Below are positions 27,809-40,280 of a stretch of 64,000 nt of DNA, piece after piece; the stretch's first letter is position 1; each line of letters opens with the position of its first letter. The stretch spans positions 50,462,671-50,526,670 of the forward strand of contig CM055065.1 of assembly GCA_029204045.2 (NCBI GenBank). Reading direction: 5' to 3'. The stretch comes from Tillandsia leiboldiana (Eukaryota > Streptophyta > Magnoliopsida > Poales > Bromeliaceae). Both the position numbers and the translations under genes were made by a program. The notes under the pieces were generated by a model. That model saw only the letters and a program-made list of their open reading frames with translations, did not search any database and was not told the origin of the DNA.

Positions 27809-27978
27809 GAGCAATGCTACATGTACACCCCGAAGGGGTGTATATCATACACCTCCACCATTTTAATGGTGGCGATATTTTTTACGGGTCACATCGATTG
27901 ACCCATCATCACACCCCACCCATTGGATGGGTGGGGTGTGTGATATACACCCCGAATGGGGTGTATGGGTAGCATTTT

Positions 27979-27980
<2 letters not shown>
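27809..27980. mobile_element. Hairpin MITE of the TGTACACCCC family inside (TA)n, unit B only
   Basis: Ends GAGCAATGCTACATGTACAC and GGTGTATGGGTAGCATTTTC. The inner arms pair GTGTATATCATACACC-type words with GGTGTGTGATATACACC. At the matching place in unit A (23076-23142) there is only (TA)n, so this element arrived after the duplication, or was lost cleanly from unit A. Confidence 0.88.
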
Positions 27981-28056
<76 letters not shown>

Positions 28057-28709
28057 TTTTTTTTTTTTTGTGTAGAGGGACAAATTACATTAGTATATTT
28101 GTATGTATGTATTTTACCTGTTTGATAAGTAGTGTACAATTTTTGTATTTCGAAGAACTAAATTATAAATTCCAATAGCTAATGTTGCTGTATTAATTAA
28201 GTTGTAGTGTTTCAGGTAATATAATTATTAAATGAAAAATATGATAATGAACTTATGTATATTGGTCCAGTGTTCTCTCGATTTTTTTTTTGTAAATTAA
28301 TATAGAAAATATATTACATACTTGCATTGTTATAAGGATCATTATGCGGAGAACCAAATACTCATTAATTATTTGCAAATATTTCAAGAAAGTAGTGAAT
28401 TTTGTCACAATCAATTCTCGATCTAAAGAGCAAAAAAGGAAACTACTAAGTATAGTATAAATCAATTATGATCCCTAATTATAATCATGATGAAATATTC
28501 TTTAACAAAATTACAATATATTAATTAAAGATACGATAATTTGGAAAAAAATGATTCTAAATATAGTAATAATCATATATAGGAACAATAAATAATTCAT
28601 GAAAAATATGGCAACCCATATATTTCCATGTATAAGTATATATATACTTAGAGATCATGTATAAATTTGAATATATTATTACCATATCAAATTAGGCAAC
28701 TAAATTAGC

Positions 28710-28717
28710 TATAAATA
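28710..28717 (+). promoter_or_regulatory. TATA box of defensin-like gene copy B
   Basis: TATAAATA, 69 bp before the start codon, identical to copy A. Confidence 0.75.
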
Positions 28718-28785
28718 TATACAAGTAGCTATGTACTCATACAATACAAATCCCATTGTTACTATACCAGAATTATATTGCTAAA

Positions 28786-29803
<1,018 letters not shown>

Positions 29804-29911
29804 AGGCGAACTAAGATCACCGCCCCTTAGTTAGGAGAATAAGTTGTTGTTGTTGTTGTTGTTTTTTTTTTTTTTTTTAAGCTATATATGTAGCTGAATA
29901 AAGTTGATGTT

Positions 29912-31238
29912 TGTAGGATCGTTGGCGCTAATCATTAACTTTAAAAACTCGAGTTATTAAAAATACGCAATCAATTTACTTAAAGCGTACAGACACAGAG
30001 CCCACGGGTCTCGACCGGACTCAACTCATCTGGACGTTGGGTCTATTGTTGGGTCTCTTGCCGTTAGGTCTATTGTGGACCGCAGCCCACTCAACTTATT
30101 GGGCTCACCCAACTCAACTTATTAGTCTCCTGAGCCTATTGTCACGGACAGAAATTAGACCTATTTTTAACCCATAAATAAATAGCCAACACTTGAGTCA
30201 TTTGCTATTCCTACTACAAGTTCAAAAATTTTAAAGATGAAAGAATATATAAAATTTGCTTTTGTGATAGTAAGCGTATGACTCTTCTGTGAAGGGTTCA
30301 CCCGAAGTATAGCATTTTACTCTTGTAAATTGTTAGGATTTAATTAGTTTTCTAATTAAATTTTATTTGGATTAGAATTAATATTTAAATCTATTAAAAA
30401 TAAATTAATTTAAAGTTAAATATTAATTAGAATAAATTTTTTAAATATATTAGAATTGAATACTTCTAGTTGATGCATTATATATAATTCATTAAGACTT
30501 AAAGTTTTGGATGGAGTACGACTCAAGCTTTAACATGGCCCTACTATACAAAAGGAGAAAAAGGAACATGCACCGGGTGTAGGGGTACATGTGAGAAGAA
30601 AGATCGTTTTTATGCTATAGAAGACGAGAAAAGAATGAGAGAGATTCAGAAAAAGAACTCGAATTGAAACTACTCTATTGTGCAGAAGAAGAGTCAATAT
30701 AATTATTCTTTTGGTTAATGAATATTTTCTGTTTTGATTTTTTTTTTTTGTGTTTGTGTTGGTTTCAGTTTTATAGATGAGACAAGTTTATGGTAAAAAT
30801 CTGATTTGACGTTTTTGTTACGGAATTTCAATACTAGATGAGCATGAAGTTGGACCTATTTTTAACCCATAAATAAATAGCCAACAATCCCCTCCAACAC
30901 CTGCACCGTGTGGGAATCGAACTCATCGAACTCGTGCCACTGGCTCTGATACTACTTGTAGGATCGTTGGCGCTAACCATTAATTCCAAAAGCTCGAGCT
31001 ATTAGAAATACGCAACCAATTCACTTAAAGCGTACAGACACAGCGCCCACGGGTCTCCACCGGACTCAACTCACCTTGACGTTGGGTCTATTGTTGGGCC
31101 TCTTGCCGTTAGGTCTATTGTGGACCGCAGCCCCACTCAACTTATTGGGCTCACCCAACTCAACTTATTAGTCTCCTGGGCCTATTGTCACGGACAGAAA
31201 GTTGGACCTATTTTTAACCCATAAATAAATAATCAACA
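29912..31238 (-). mobile_element. TRIM-like LTR element with complex interior
   Basis: The whole is flanked by the 5-bp duplication ATGTT (29907-29911 and 31239-31243). The LTR copies at 29912-30191 and 30957-31238 are 280-282 bp. Read on the minus strand, the LTR at 30957-31238 is followed by a primer site (TAGTATCAGAGCCA, 30955-30942), then only about 70 bp, then a purine tract (GGAGGGGA) and a third LTR start that breaks off after 40 bp (30886 to about 30837). An unrelated block of about 645 bp (30192-30836) separates this from the last LTR. No coding sequence for gag or pol. Confidence 0.85.
30192..30836. other. Filler block inside the TRIM-like element
   Basis: A 645-bp block without coding sequence. 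It contains TGTTAGGATTTAATTAG at 30331 and LTR-like wording (an AG-rich stretch, then a T-rich run at 30739-30751). It may derive from another LTR, but I cannot find a matching end or target duplication. Confidence 0.35.
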
Positions 31239-31243
31239 ATGTT

Positions 31244-32440
31244 GCCCAATTTTGTTATACATTTTCGTTTTAATTAATTGAAGTAATTTGAGTTGCATTT
31301 TAGAATTAATAAACTCTCAAAGTAATCAAATGCAAATTTATAAGTAATGCTTCATTAATTCATCTAATAAATGAAGTGCATGTTTCTATTCTAACACTCG
31401 ATTCACTCGATTCAAATGAATGAGGTGTGAAATATAATAATTTATTATTATTATTATTATTATTATTTCAAATATATCGTCTTTCAATTTTAGTAAGAAT
31501 ATATTTTAAAAAATAAAAAATAAAAATAATTTTTCGAATTGCGCCAAGCTGAGTATATAAGCAATTGTTTTTTTATATTATCAAGTTCTATAATAACATA
31601 TAGGATATAAAATTTTTAATTAATTATATCATGTTCTTGAAAACTTGAAAAATATTTTATTTATTTATTCCTAAAAGATCAAAATATTTTTATTAATTTT
31701 AAAAAATTTCTTCAAATATTTTTATTTTTTCTAGAATTTACTAATGTAATTAATTTTTAGAAGAGTAGTTTAATAATTTGAGAATAAATTTGAAAGTTTT
31801 TAATAATAGTTAAGTGTAAATAAGAAAAAGTCTCTACAATTTTTTTTTTTTTTTTGAAGAATATACAACAAAATTATACTTAGAAAAAAAAAAAATTAGC
31901 CACGTGACTCACGTGCTTGAATTACGCCCTCGTACGATCTTAATCCTACGGTCCGAAGACCTATATGCACAAAGAGTACTATTCTATATGATAATTTGAA
32001 ATAGATCCTCAAAATTTCTCCTTTTTCATTACTGTTCTTTTAACTTTTTTAATTACATTAATAGTTTTTTATTTAATAACAACTATAATTTAATCTACAC
32101 AAATTGGATATGCTAATGTGATGATATTTTTATTAGATCAATAAAAGTTTCGATAGCAAAAATTTTACATAAAATTATTATTAGATGTTAGAGAATTAAG
32201 TGCAAAAATTGAAAGTTTAGGGTGTAAAGTAATAAATTTTTAGAGGCGATATTTTGACATCAAAATTTAAATTAATTTTTTATTTTAATAAATTTATATT
32301 TACAATAATTTTATAAAATAAAATATACTAATTAAATTTATAAAAAAAAAAAATCTAAAATGATCCGTAGTTTAATAATTTTTGCAAAAGAGCCATTACA
32401 AAATAGTCGATAATTTAGGTAGCCTTTAACAAATTTTGCA
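31244..32440. other. AT-rich intergenic DNA upstream of eIF1
   Basis: Contains a (TTA)n run at 31443-31467 and long A/T stretches. No gene or element ends recognised. Confidence 0.5.
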
Positions 32441-32458
32441 CTTCTTTTCTGAGGGCTC

Positions 32459-32471
32459 TATATATAAATAG
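32459..32471 (+). promoter_or_regulatory. TATA box of the eIF1 gene
   Basis: TATATATAAATAG, followed within 30-40 bases by a purine-rich likely start region and a leader ending at a GTGATC donor (32602). The distance from the coding start is explained by a 5'UTR intron. Confidence 0.7.
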
Positions 32472-32601
32472 TTAATTGGAGAGGGAGAGACGCGAAAAGT
32501 AAACGAAGACCATCCAAAAAGCGCATTCTCCGAAGTCGTATTTGGGCGAAAACTTATCCGCTCTCGATTCGGCCCTAGGGTTTCTCGGAACCTAAACAAA
32601 G

Positions 32602-34613
32602 GTGATCGATCCTCGATCTTTCGATTTTTTCTCTCGTTAAATTTATGATCTTTGGGCTGTGCTTGATCCGATCCTTCCAATTTCTAGCGTTTGAATGAAT
32701 GTGTTATTGCTTTTTTTTAAAAAAAAAATTAATTTTGATCAATTTTGTAATTGGTGGGTTCTTGATCAAATTGTGCGAAGGGAATTGATGAGAATCGCTT
32801 CAATTAGGGTTTTCTTTCTCTTTTTCTTTAATCTATGATCTGTTTCTCATTAAATTTATGATTCTTATTCTCGTGCTTGATCTGCTCCTTCCGATTTCTA
32901 GAGTTTGAACGTCTTATTGATTTCTAGGTATGTTTTTTTTCTAAAAAAAAATAATTTTGATAGATTTTGTATTCGATGGGTTCTTAATCAAATTGTTAGA
33001 TTACTTGATGTCTCCTTTTTAGACGAGAATTAATTATTATCGCTAAATTTATTGTTTAATTTGAGTACATATATTTTTTTAATAGAAATATCCTTATTTA
33101 ATTCTCTTTAATTACTACATGCCTCATTTGCAAATACCAAGATTAGCGAATCGTATATTGAGTTAATTTCCACAACAATTTATACATATAATTTGTGGTA
33201 TTGCATCAAGCTGTGGACTTGAGATGTGGAGGTGATATTTTTTCTTAATCAAAGTGTGCACGTTTGGTGTTTCCTTTGTTCTGATTCTCTTTTGTGATGA
33301 AATTAGTTCTTTCTAGGGACCTTAGTCAACAATTTACCAAGATAATTTTTTTGTTCTTCATTGTGCCCCTCTTTTGCGGCTTATTTGTTCCGTCTCTGTG
33401 GCTTATTTAGCTTGTTTCGCATTATTGTAGTCATATACAAATGCCCTACATGTTGGCTCATTGGGCTGCCAGTTTCATTAAGGGGCACTTTTGTTTTACC
33501 GAAAGAGAAATTAGGTCGAAGTAGATGTTTAGGTGAACTAGAGTGCAAGTAAATTATTTCTTTTCCGCTGCTTGTTTATGTAGTTGTGGAACTGAACCCT
33601 TTCTTTAGAAGGAAGTGAATGACGTAAAGGCTGAAGTTTTCAAAGTTCTCAATGTTTAGTATTTTAATATTTTTTCCTCACTCTTTCTCACTGTAATTGA
33701 CTTTTGCCCGGGATGGGCCGAAGTCAATAATGGTATTTTTGGGAGTTTGAGTTTCGATTGAAGATGAAGGTACGGTGAACCAAACAACGGAAGTGGGCAT
33801 TTACGGCTGATAGCCACTTCACCCCTCTCCACTTTCTGTGATACAAACACAACCTAAAGGGAGTGTATATGTAGTATTGTATATGTTGTTGTGTTCTTGT
33901 AGAAGTGGGCCATTTTGATTTCCTCCCAAGCACTGTCATGTCGGTCTTATTTTTCTGACTACTGAAAGCTACCCTCGTGCGTAATTGTTGTTGGCTTGCT
34001 AACTATTCTCAATTCTTTTTGCAATTCTTTGTAATACAACCTAATCCCCCTTTATCTCTTCTTTTAGAGTGCCTATTTCTTGCTTTTAAGATCTCAACTA
34101 GCATAAGGACTAGTGCAACATCAGCTTTTGGCTCAAATTGAATCCTATTTGCCACTTGGATGTCGACCAGTAAAATTCTTTCTTTAGAATTATATTTAGT
34201 GTTATATTTGCTTTTTTCTGTTTTGTTTGATTCAATTGTTAGCTCGATTAGATTCATTTATTGCCGAATCTGAAAAATTCTGGTTTGGAACATGCTATTT
34301 TGGTCTCCAGATAAGTCCATTTTTCATGTCACAGTCGTGGTTATGCCATTCTTCTTTTTGTCCTACAAGGCTTGGTTTTTTTATAGTCGATCTTATCCCT
34401 GTCTCTCTTGAAGGACTAGATTTTTTGCTTCTTTTAAAAATATCACGACATGTTCAAATGGTAAATCACCACACATACTATTTAATGATAGATAATTCTG
34501 CTTTTTGAATAGATTGTCCAGTTATATACTTATTCAAGCAAACATGCTATTACCATATTTCGTTGTATGTGATTCTTTTGTATAATAGGGAGTAATCATG
34601 ATTTTCCTTGCAG
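32602..34613 (+). other. 5'UTR intron of the eIF1 gene (2.0 kb)
   Basis: Donor AAAG/GTGATC and acceptor TTGCAG at 34613, 75 bp before the start codon. The intron is T-rich. Its first part contains a diverged direct repeat: about 32630-32790 and 32840-33000 share TTTCTAG-GTTTGAA, TTTTTTTCTAAAAAAAA, TAATTTTGATAG/CAATTTTGTA and GGGTTCTT-ATCAAATTG phrases. Long leader introns in plant housekeeping genes often raise expression (intron-mediated enhancement); that role here is inference. Confidence 0.65.
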
Positions 34614-34688
34614 TTTTTGGCACATCGTAACAGAAGCCTGAGTAAAAGCTCGATTAGTTTCATCTCAACCTTTTAACTGCCAAGTTTC

Positions 34689-35628
34689 ATGTCTGATCTC
34701 GACCTCCAGACTCCCGCTGCCTTTGGTATGTACTTTATTGTAAATTTTGAATAACAGATTACTGATGTTCATGTACAACGTTTTTTTCTGAGTGCTGCTT
34801 CTTAAAACTTCTAGACAAAGTTTATCGAAATTCCTAAAGATGCTTGTGCTAAATCATGTGTATATTTTTTTGCTTTACTATCATGGTAGACCCATTTGCC
34901 GAGGCAAATGCTGAGGACTCTGGTGCTGGGTCAAAGGAGTACGTGCACGTGCGGACACAGCAGCGTAACGGGAGGAAGAGCCTGACGACCGTTCAAGGCT
35001 TGAAGAAGGAATTCAGCTACACCAAGATCCTCAAGGATCTCAAGAAGGAATTCTGCTGCAATGGTACTGTCGTCCAGGATCCCGAGTTGGGCCAGGTATG
35101 TGTAGATATACCTTCCTATATGCATCATTTCACCTAAAATCCCATGCTCTCGTCTTATTTCTGTTGTTTGTTTCCTACTTGTAAGTGACGCGTACTAATC
35201 CTTGTTCACAGGTTATTCAACTTCAAGGGGATCAGCGTAAAAATGTTGCCACGTTCCTAGTTCAGGTGCTAATACCCATCAAAAAGGCTAAAATACAAGA
35301 AACTCCCTGCAAATCTCATAGTTTTCACCTTGTCTAGCTGAAATAATAGAATCCATATTTCACCATGTTGATTTGTAACTGAAGTAATAACACGTATCGC
35401 CCAATGAAACCGCGACAAAATGAGAAGCGATGAAACATTGTAGTTTAAGGGTTGTGCTCACCAATATTTCAGGGTGGTAAGGTGAAAACCACAGTCGGTG
35501 AGGGTTAATTTTTCTGCATTTTATCCCAGCGATCTTCTTTTCTCTGTTTGATGCTGATTCCTGATCTCTTTTGTTTGGTCCAGGCCGGTATTGTGAAGAA
35601 GGAACATATCAAGATACACGGATTCTGA
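34689..35628 (+). CDS. SUI1: Translation initiation factor eIF1 (SUI1), 113 aa; exons 34689-34725, 34890-35095, 35212-35265, 35584-35628
   Basis: Small ribosome-binding factor of the 43S pre-initiation complex that helps scanning and start-codon selection in the cytosol. The start MSDLDLQTPAAFDPFAEANA is the standard plant eIF1 N-terminus. The core includes VHVRTQQRNGRKSLTTVQG, a Lys-rich helix with FSYTKILKDLKKEFCCNG, then VIQLQGDQRKNVATFLVQ, and the C-terminus AGIVKKEHIKIHGF. Four coding exons join in frame with GT-AG introns to 114 codons including TGA, exactly the usual plant length. A splice-site-like TTTCAG at 35472 is followed by an in-frame short alternative end (see findings). The gene stands alone between repeat-rich regions. 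Confidence 0.97.
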
Positions 35629-36029
35629 GCACCTTACAAACGCTTCTGCATGTCAGCGCGTAATTCATATATATGCAAGCTTTGAAGTTTAGATTGGTGA
35701 CTGGGTGCTTTTGTCGTGTATATTTTAGATCAGATGAATAAGATAGTTGTGTTTCCTGCATGCGCCTGTTCTAAGGCGAGTTGTATCTCTACCGGTGTGT
35801 GTTTGCAATTTGATCTATGAAACATGGGTTGTATCTGAGAGTTCTTCAATAACAAACGGGTTGTTCTGAGTTCTTTGTTTGCCTATATTTTACTGTACTA
35901 CTGTTCTGTTCCTATTTCATTGAAAAATTCCATTATTTTTGCTGCATCCAATAAAATTTTGAACACAAAAAAAAGTTGTGGTTTGGATTTTCCAGATTAC
36001 TTAAACAAGTGAGGAATCTTAACAAGAAT
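35629..36029 (+). other. 3'UTR and flank of the eIF1 gene
   Basis: T-rich sequence with likely polyadenylation words (AATAAG near 35738, AATAAAAT near 35950). Nothing else recognised. Confidence 0.5.
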
Positions 36030-37576
36030 CCAAAATTACGTGCTTGGCGATGGAAGACTCTCCAAATGGTGTGGAAAAGTTAACTGTTAAGTCTGCTTGT
36101 GCCAGCAAAATTTGGAAGTTCCAGAAGTTCAGATTGCCTATTAATTAAAGTTCAATTCTCCAAAAACGGAGGCTCGTTCTCAATAAACGGCTTTTAACAA
36201 CAAACATCCGAATGGCTTGTTCTCCAAAAACGGAGGCTCGTTCTCAAAAAACGGCTTTTAACAACAGACATCCGAATGGCTTGTTCTCCAAAAACGGAGG
36301 CTCGTTCTCAAAAAATGATTTTTAACAACAGACATCCGAATCTTCGTGTGGCTCGTTCTCAAAAAATGGAATCTTTGGTTGGCTCGTTCTTAAAAAACAG
36401 TTTTTAACAACAGACATTCAATTGCCGACTAAAGTTCAAATCTTCATGTGGCTCGTTTTAAAAAAAACGACTTTTAAGAACAGAACCTATTAAAAAAGAG
36501 AATTTTCGTGTGGCTCGTTAATTTTAACAACAAACAACCTATTCGTGTGGCTCTATTAAAAAGGGGAATCTTCGTTTTTAAAAAAACGACTTTTAAGAGC
36601 AGACAATCTATTAAAAGAGAGAATTTTCGTGTGGCTCGTTCTAAAAAAAAAAAAAAAAAATGAATTTTAACAACAAACAACCTATTCGCGTGGCTCTATT
36701 AAAAAGGGAAATCTTCGTGTGGCTCGTTCTCAAAAAAACGACTTTTAACAACAAACAAACTATTAAAAAGGGGGTTAAAAGTTTAAATCTTTGTGTGACT
36801 CATTCTCAAAAAATGACTTTTAACAACATACAAGCTATTAAAAAGGATGGTGGGAGAACATCACGAAGTGCGTAACAGACAGTCTATTAAAAATGGGTGG
36901 CTGGGGGTGATTGGAGAACACAGTTTATTAAAAATGGGTGGTTGAGGGTGATTGGAGAACGCAGACTATTAAAAAGGGATGGTTGCATAACAGACAATCT
37001 ATTAAAAATGGATGGTTGGGGGTGATTGGAGAACGCAGTCTATTAAAAAAGGGTGGTTGGGGGGTGATTGGAGAACATCACGAAGTGCGTGTACACAGGG
37101 TATATGATGTGGAAGGCGTCTGAGGATTTCAGTAGTGAGGTCATAGTTATGTGACTTGGAAGGCGTCTGAGAATTTGAGTAGTGAGTACATGGGCAATGA
37201 TGTTAAACGCTTGTGGGAAATGTTGATGACTCGAGGTTGGACCAAGCCGACAAATGTGAACTTAGCCGAATTATCGATTATCTGGTGGATGATTTGGGTA
37301 ATTAGGAATAAAGTGATCTTCCAGCATACAACTACAGATTCCCTACTTGCAGTTTTTTAGGTCAAAAGACTTGTTAGGCAATAGGGGAAGACCGGGGGAC
37401 AGATTGGTGGATACAATCGATGCTCGGAGAACGTCACCCTTTGGGATTCGCTGTGATTCGTTGACCACCTTTTTTTTTTTTTTTCTGAGACCTAGTTGTC
37501 TCACTACTGTAGCCTAATTCATTAACCTTATGATGAAGCGGGTAGCATGTTATATTTTTTCTCAAAAAAAAAAAAA
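36030..37576 (+). mobile_element. Decayed LINE 3' end with internal tandem amplification
   Basis: The start (about 36045-36130) and end (about 37085-37350) read as the ORF2 C-terminal part also seen at 13819-15336, for example IIWWMIWVIRNKVIFQ near 37275-37325. Between them, a short piece coding FVWLVL-KK-like words is repeated many times: a 63-bp unit at least three times at 36145-36335, then variants to about 36830, then a 40-bp unit with GGGGGTGATTGGAGAACGCA about five times to 37080. The 3' end has a T run (37471-37486), an AATGAAGCGGGTAGCATG-like tail and poly-A (37564-37576). Confidence 0.8.
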
Positions 37577-38411
37577 TTCAAAATTACAAAGTTTGAAAAG
37601 AATAGGTAGTACTGTAGAATCTTTATAGAAAGCAATTAAGCTGACTGAAATAGCATGCAAAAGTTGATGGAGTATCAATTAAGAAAATAAATTTATGGAT
37701 TGTTCATTTCAAAATGGTCTATAGTTTTGAAAGGACTAGTGCATTTTTCCCAGTACTATCCATAGCCTTCAGTGTTTTATAAGAAATTTCTTTGTTTTGC
37801 CTTCTAATATCTTCTACTTCGATCTCTCTTATTCTATCTTAATTACGACTGTTGGAGACAGCTCTTTGCACCAATATAACTCGATATTTCTCAATTGATA
37901 AAATATTAGCTACAATTGTTTTGCTGCAGCTGATAAATAGCAAACAACTTACACTAGCATGGATTAAACATCGGCTTCCATTACATATTTGTTTAGTTCT
38001 TTTATCCATTAGAACGTACACTGTTTTATGTTTGGTACTATAGACTTGTGGGAGTAAATGTCAATTAACAGTATAATATTTTGCCCAGTTTACAAATGCT
38101 GCAATTGCAAATTTCCTTTTTTATGCTTGTAAATTTTTATATTTGTTCACAGATTGGGATGAGCACAATCCAACTACAGTTGTGCTTTCTTATTGGACGA
38201 AAATGTTTTGAAGTGGATTGAAGGAAAAGGAGTAAAATTATTCTATTTGTTTGCTAGATTGTTTAATTCTTCTTATATATATTATTGTTTGGATATAAGA
38301 AGAAGAATAAGGAGTTATTCCCTTTATTATATATATCCAAACCTAATACTTCCTAATACCTTGGTTTTAAAATGTGAAACACAACTTTATATATATATAT
38401 ATATATATATA
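37577..38411. other. AT-rich intergenic DNA
   Basis: No convincing gene. The predicted short frames lack family features. A short inverted pair near 38290-38345 (GGATATAAGAAG and CCTTTATTATATATATCC) could form a hairpin. Confidence 0.45.
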
Positions 38412-38935
38412 GTTTGACTTGTGTATTTTTAAAAGTACAGAAACTTTTGTGCTATCAAATTATTTTAATATTGAGACTTTCGAATTGACGATTAGTTTCA
38501 TTAGACTTGATCTAGAATATTTAAAATACGTATCTAGAAAATAAATTTTATAATTTTTCAATATTATTTACCTATTTATTGAAAGAGCTCAAAATCAACG
38601 GCTGAAAATAAAAATCTCACAAAATGTGATGATATGACATTAAAATTTTATATTAAAGATATTGATCTTGTTTTATATAATATAAATTTTTTTTTATCAA
38701 AATATCACGTGATTTGAATCTTTCTGTTATGTTAAACTTGCAAACGGCTTATGACGATCGTTAAAATTATTAATTTTGAATCCTTTCAATTACTAGGCAA
38801 ATGATATAAAAAAATCATGAAATTTATTTTCTAAATCTTTTAAATATTCTAGATCAAGTCTAACCGAGTCGATCGTCCATTCGAAAATTCCAACATAAAA
38901 AAGGACTTGAAAACAATGAGGCTTGTGTACTTTCA
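38412..38935. mobile_element. Foldback MITE, about 520 bp
   Basis: The left part contains GAGACTTTCGAATTGACGAT and GACTTGATCTAGAATATTT. The right part has the reverse complements (ATATTCTAGATCAAGTC and TCGTCCATTCGAAAATTCC). The middle carries ATCAACGGCTGAAAATAAAA. It directly follows a (TA)n run. No coding capacity. Related to 49926-50465. Confidence 0.75.
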
Positions 38936-39310
38936 GAAGCATAGAGACTTCCTTGCTATCAAATGGTTATTGATTTTGAGATTTTCGAATTGACGATCGA
39001 CTCCGTTAAACTTAATATAAAGTATTATACATGGCTAGAAAATAAATTTCTTGATATAGAGTATTAGAAATGTCTAGAAAATAAATTTCGTGATTATTCG
39101 ATATTATTTACTTAGTGATCGAAAGGATTCAAAATCAATAGCTAAAGTCTTACAAAAAGTAATGATATAACATAAAAATTTTAAATCAAAGATATTAATT
39201 TTATTTTATATAGTATTAATTTTTTTTTTTTATCAGGATTTTATATGATTTGAATATTTTTATACTATTAAATTTATAAACAGCTCACTAAGATTGTTAA
39301 AATTGTTACA
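38936..39310. mobile_element. Second, truncated copy of the 520-bp foldback MITE
   Basis: Repeats the left half of the previous element (AGAGACTTCCTTGCTATCAA, TTCGAATTGACGATCGACTC, TTTATTTTATATAGTATT), then ends near the centre. The two copies are head to tail. Confidence 0.7.
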
Positions 39311-39382
39311 GAGGAGCGGTGTAGCATTTTTCACGAGGCTAATAATGTCGGGGCGAGGAGAGTGGCCGCAAATATACAAGGA

Positions 39383-39512
39383 CTAATTGTGCATAAAGCA
39401 ATACTATCCATACACTCCCAAATAGAGTATATCATGTTCATCCCATCCATCATCTATGGATGCGAATTTTTCTACTAGTCATATTGATGTGATTAGTAAA
39501 ACTTACATTATT
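39383..39512. mobile_element. Left half of a TGTACACCCC-family MITE split by a LINE
   Basis: AGCAATACTATCCATACACTC and GAGTATATCATG follow the order of the left arm at 27809-27900, then TAGTCATATTGATGTGATTAG matches the family centre. The remaining half lies at 49196-49312, beyond the LINE. Confidence 0.65.
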
Positions 39513-39720
39513 CTTTTTTTTTTTTTTTTTGATTAAACAGGAAAACACCCTATTTGAAGGACAGTAGATGTAAGAGCGTGGCCCAGAGGAAAGAAAAGAA
39601 TGCCGGGAGGGGACCGGCAAAAGGCAACAGTGCCCCTTGAAAAACCCCAGAAAACAAAGCCTCCATTGCCCAGACAAAAACAAAATAAAGCTCAGCCAAC
39701 ATCGCAACTCCCTCTAGTGC

Positions 39721-40260
39721 CTACAGCCCCAGCACTTGAATCCAAAATTTAATCATACTAGCAGCTCTTCTCTTGCAGTCCTCGCTTCGAGATAGAGTAA
39801 TATCGAAAATTCTGCTATTCTGCTCTTTCCAAAGTTCCCAACAAGTGGCTGCAACGCAGAGGTCGGAAGTGCCTTGCGATCGCCTCGTCAGCGTCAATCT
39901 AGCTCTTCTCCATCTGGTCGCTATGTCCCCAGTTGTGTTGAGGAGTTTGAGGTGAGTGTAAGGGTAACTTTGCAGGAGCCAATGCCATACAGACCTAGCA
40001 TAGCTGCAACAAAAGAATATGTGCTCCAGTTTTTCTTCGTCGGCCCTGCATAACGGGCAAATGGACGGACCGTGCCAGCCTCGTTTAACCAGTAAGTCGG
40101 CGGTGAGTAATCTATTTCTAGCAGCGAGCCATAGGAACAATTTGAGTCGCAGTGGAATCCTGAGGGAGCAAAGGTGGAAGATTTTGTGATCATCCACCTC
40201 ATCGAAAATAAGAAAGTTGTAGGCACTCCGTACTGCGAACATCCCGTTGTTGCTCCATCT
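39721..40260 (-). pseudogene. LINE ORF2 C-terminal part (zf-RVT domain)
   Basis: Reads AVRSAYNFLIFDEVDDHKIF, then IPLRLKLFLWLAARNRLLTA, a Cys-His cluster CPLCRADEEKLEHIFFCC, and ends with the WELWKEQNSRIF helix. The cluster is the zf-RVT signature of plant non-LTR elements. The upstream part of the frame is cut at 40281 by the LTR insertion. Confidence 0.9.
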
Positions 40261-40280
40261 CTAGAAAATGGAATCCGAAG

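Noticed and set aside
30940..30956. tRNA-like GGCTCTGATACTA word
   Set aside because: It is a retroelement primer-binding site on the minus strand next to an LTR. No cloverleaf can be drawn around it.
33361..34508. Short frames inside the eIF1 leader intron
   Set aside because: No family features, no codon bias difference from the intron, and both flanking splice sites fit a 5'UTR intron.
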